Shown here: positions 62,543 to 64,000 of the stretch, piece after piece
Layout: each line of letters begins with the position of its first letter
Numbering within the stretch: position 1 is the first letter of the stretch
NCBI RefSeq assembly: GCF_001563265.1
Contig: NZ_CP005083.1
Span: 3,537,001 to 3,601,000 of the forward strand
DNA from: Sphingobium sp. TKS
GTDB taxonomy: Bacteria > Pseudomonadota > Alphaproteobacteria > Sphingomonadales > Sphingomonadaceae
Reading direction: 5' to 3'
Length of the DNA stretch: 64,000 nt
Made by a program: the position numbers and the translations under genes
The notes under the pieces: generated by a model
The model's database searches: none
Told to the model about the DNA's origin: nothing
Seen by the model: only the letters and a program-made list of their open reading frames with translations

Positions 62543-64000
62543 ATGAAACTGGCCAGGGCGCTGGGCTCGGTCGGCGGACTGACGCTCGCCAGCCGGATAC
62601 TCGCGCTGGTGCGCGATTCGCTGGCGGCGCGCTATGTCGGCGCGGGTTTCGCGTCGGACGCGTTCAACGGCGTCGCCTTCCGCCTGCCCAACATGTTCCG
62701 CGCCCTCTTTGCCGAGGGGGCCTTCTCCGCCGCCTTCATCCCGATGTTCAACCGCAAGGCGGCGGGACCGGGCGGAATCGCGGAAGGCTATCATTTTGCC
62801 GAGCGGGCGCTGGCAGTGCTGCTGCCGGTGCTGGTGGTCTTCACCGCGCTGCTGATCGCGGCGGCCTGGCCGATCACCTGGGCGCTATCCGGCGGCTTTT
62901 CGCGCCAGCATCCGACGGCCGAGCAATTCGCCTTCGCGGTCATGCTGTCGCGCATCACCTTGCCCTATCTGGCGCTGATCAGCCTGGCCTCGCTGCTGGG
63001 CGGCATATTGAATTCGCTCGACAAATTCTGGGTGAATGCGGCGGCGCCGATCCTGCTCAACGTCGCCATGATCGCGGGACTTTGGCTGTTCCACGGCGCC
63101 AATGAATATGAAACGGCGCGGGTACAGGCGATTTCCGTCACTGTGGGTGGCGCGCTGCAATTGCTCTGGCTGGTCTGGGCCTGCCGCCGGGCGGGCGTGT
63201 CGATGAAGCTCAAGCGGCCGCGTTTCGACGCGGATGTGAAGGAGTTGCTCCGCCTGATCGTTCCGGCAGCGGCGGGCGCGGGCGCGTCACAGATCAACCT
63301 GCTGATCTCCACCGCCTTGTCGGGCTGGCTGCTCGCTTCGGGATCGATCACCTATATCTATTATGCCGACCGGCTGAACCAGTTGCCGCTGGGGCTGATC
63401 GGCATCGGGCTTGGGACCATCCTGCTGCCGACCATCTCGCGCCTGCTTTCGACCGGGCAGGAACAAGTGGCAATGGACACGCAGAACCGAGGCATCGAAC
63501 TGGCGCTGTTCCTGACGCTGCCCGCCACCGTCGCCTTCATCATTGTGGCCGAGCCGATCGTGCGCGGGCTGTTCCAATATGGCCGCTTCACCGTGGAGGA
63601 CGCGCAGCGCTGCGGCTGGGCCTTGTCGGCCTTTTCCATCGGCCTGCCCTCCTATGTGCTCGTGAAGGTGCTGACGCCGGGCTATTATGCGCGCGGCGAC
63701 ACCCGGACGCCGGTGCGCTATGCGATGCTGTCTATCGTCATCAACATCATCGGCAATTTCGTGCTGATCCCGCTGCTTGGTCAGCTAGGCATGGGCCATG
63801 TCGGCCCGCCGCTGGCGACGGCGCTGTCCTCCACCGTCAATGTCGCCATGCTCTATTCCACGCTGGTGAAGCGCGGACACTTCGCCGCCGATGCGCAATT
63901 GCGGCGGCGGCTGCCCCGGCTGGCCGTGGCCGCTGTCGCCATGGGCGCGGCGCTTTATGCGGGCGAAGGGCTGCTCGACCCCTGGCTTGGCGGGGTGATG
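62543..64000 (+). CDS. murJ: Lipid II flippase MurJ (3' end beyond window)
   Basis: 486 residues are visible and the frame is still open at the last base. Start MKLARALGSVGGLTLASRI at 62543, with gggaag 7 bp upstream. MurJ/MviN features: VRDSLAARYVGAGFASDAF, FRLPNMFRALFAEGAFSAAF, and about 13 membrane segments so far, including PAAAGAGASQINLLISTAL. Flips lipid II across the inner membrane for peptidoglycan. About 30-50 residues are missing at the C-terminus. Confidence 0.94.
   Translation, partial: MKLARALGSVGGLTLASRILALVRDSLAARYVGAGFASDAFNGVAFRLPNMFRALFAEGAFSAAFIPMFNRKAAGPGGIAEGYHFAERALAVLLPVLVVFTALLIAAAWPITWALSGGFSRQHPTAEQFAFAVMLSRITLPYLALISLASLLGGILNSLDKFWVNAAAPILLNVAMIAGLWLFHGANEYETARVQAISVTVGGALQLLWLVWACRRAGVSMKLKRPRFDADVKELLRLIVPAAAGAGASQINLLISTALSGWLLASGSITYIYYADRLNQLPLGLIGIGLGTILLPTISRLLSTGQEQVAMDTQNRGIELALFLTLPATVAFIIVAEPIVRGLFQYGRFTVEDAQRCGWALSAFSIGLPSYVLVKVLTPGYYARGDTRTPVRYAMLSIVINIIGNFVLIPLLGQLGMGHVGPPLATALSSTVNVAMLYSTLVKRGHFAADAQLRRRLPRLAVAAVAMGAALYAGEGLLDPWLGGVM

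Overview
The window reads as chromosomal DNA of an alphaproteobacterium of the Sphingomonadaceae, most likely Sphingobium or a close relative. I infer this from the high GC content, the four TonB-dependent receptors, and the alphaproteobacterial gene neighbourhoods hflK-hflC-degP, dnaK-dnaJ and secB / Tim44-like / mltA / smr. No database was searched. About 90% of the DNA is coding. I see no prophage, transposase, CRISPR array, defence island or integrase.

Layout. 0-1.4 kb: the end of a CnoX/YbbN-like gene, a Lon-substrate-domain protein and a Trm112-type mini-protein. 1.4-9.1 kb (minus strand): an iron-uptake island with two siderophore-type TonB-dependent receptors, a dedicated TonB, a Sel1-repeat protein and a PiuC-type hydroxylase. 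All three transcription starts carry a matching 15-bp dyad (TGmGA-N5-TCkCA). 9.1-14.9 kb (minus): RHH protein, acetoacetyl-CoA reductase, ferrochelatase, an IorB-like molybdenum hydroxylase subunit, a CoA-binding protein and the Fe-S carrier Mrp. 15.1-24.6 kb (plus): hflK, hflC, a Do-family protease, a HerA-like ATPase, a small exported protein, an MFS exporter, cysK and a SleB-type wall hydrolase. 24.6-29.4 kb: a LuxR regulator, an MFS transporter and a TonB-dependent receptor. 29.4-38.4 kb: rpoB-rpoC behind a structured leader that contains an apparent intrinsic terminator; rplJ/rplL are not upstream. 38.5-41.6 kb: tRNA-Gln(CTG), a nuclease-fold protein lacking a key acidic residue, a DUF2279 gene broken by one amber codon, and an exported TonB-C-like protein; this stretch has AT-rich gaps and looks accessory. 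41.6-50.9 kb: an FAD enzyme, TonB-dependent receptor plus DUF2946 (perhaps copper), MerR plus acyl-CoA dehydrogenase, an APC permease, and dnaJ. 51-59 kb: dnaK, a PCu(A)C copper chaperone, an HExxH protein, LD-carboxypeptidase plus cupin, dapE and a GGDEF-EAL protein. 59-64 kb: smr, mltA, Tim44-like, secB and murJ (cut by the window end).

How the parts work together. Iron and metal handling is the main accessory theme: siderophore uptake with its own TonB and PiuC, ferrochelatase, Mrp and copper-type proteins. Envelope quality control and cell-wall turnover form a second theme: HflKC, DegP, SecB, DnaKJ, MltA, LD-carboxypeptidase, DapE, SleB and MurJ. The most interesting non-coding signals are the shared dyad in the iron island, the hairpin/T-tract leader of rpoB, three REP-doublet elements at 43.3, 48.3 and 54.1 kb, a tandem hairpin repeat before dapE, and an inverted repeat in the murJ leader. 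I did not find a convincing wholly new multi-gene system.
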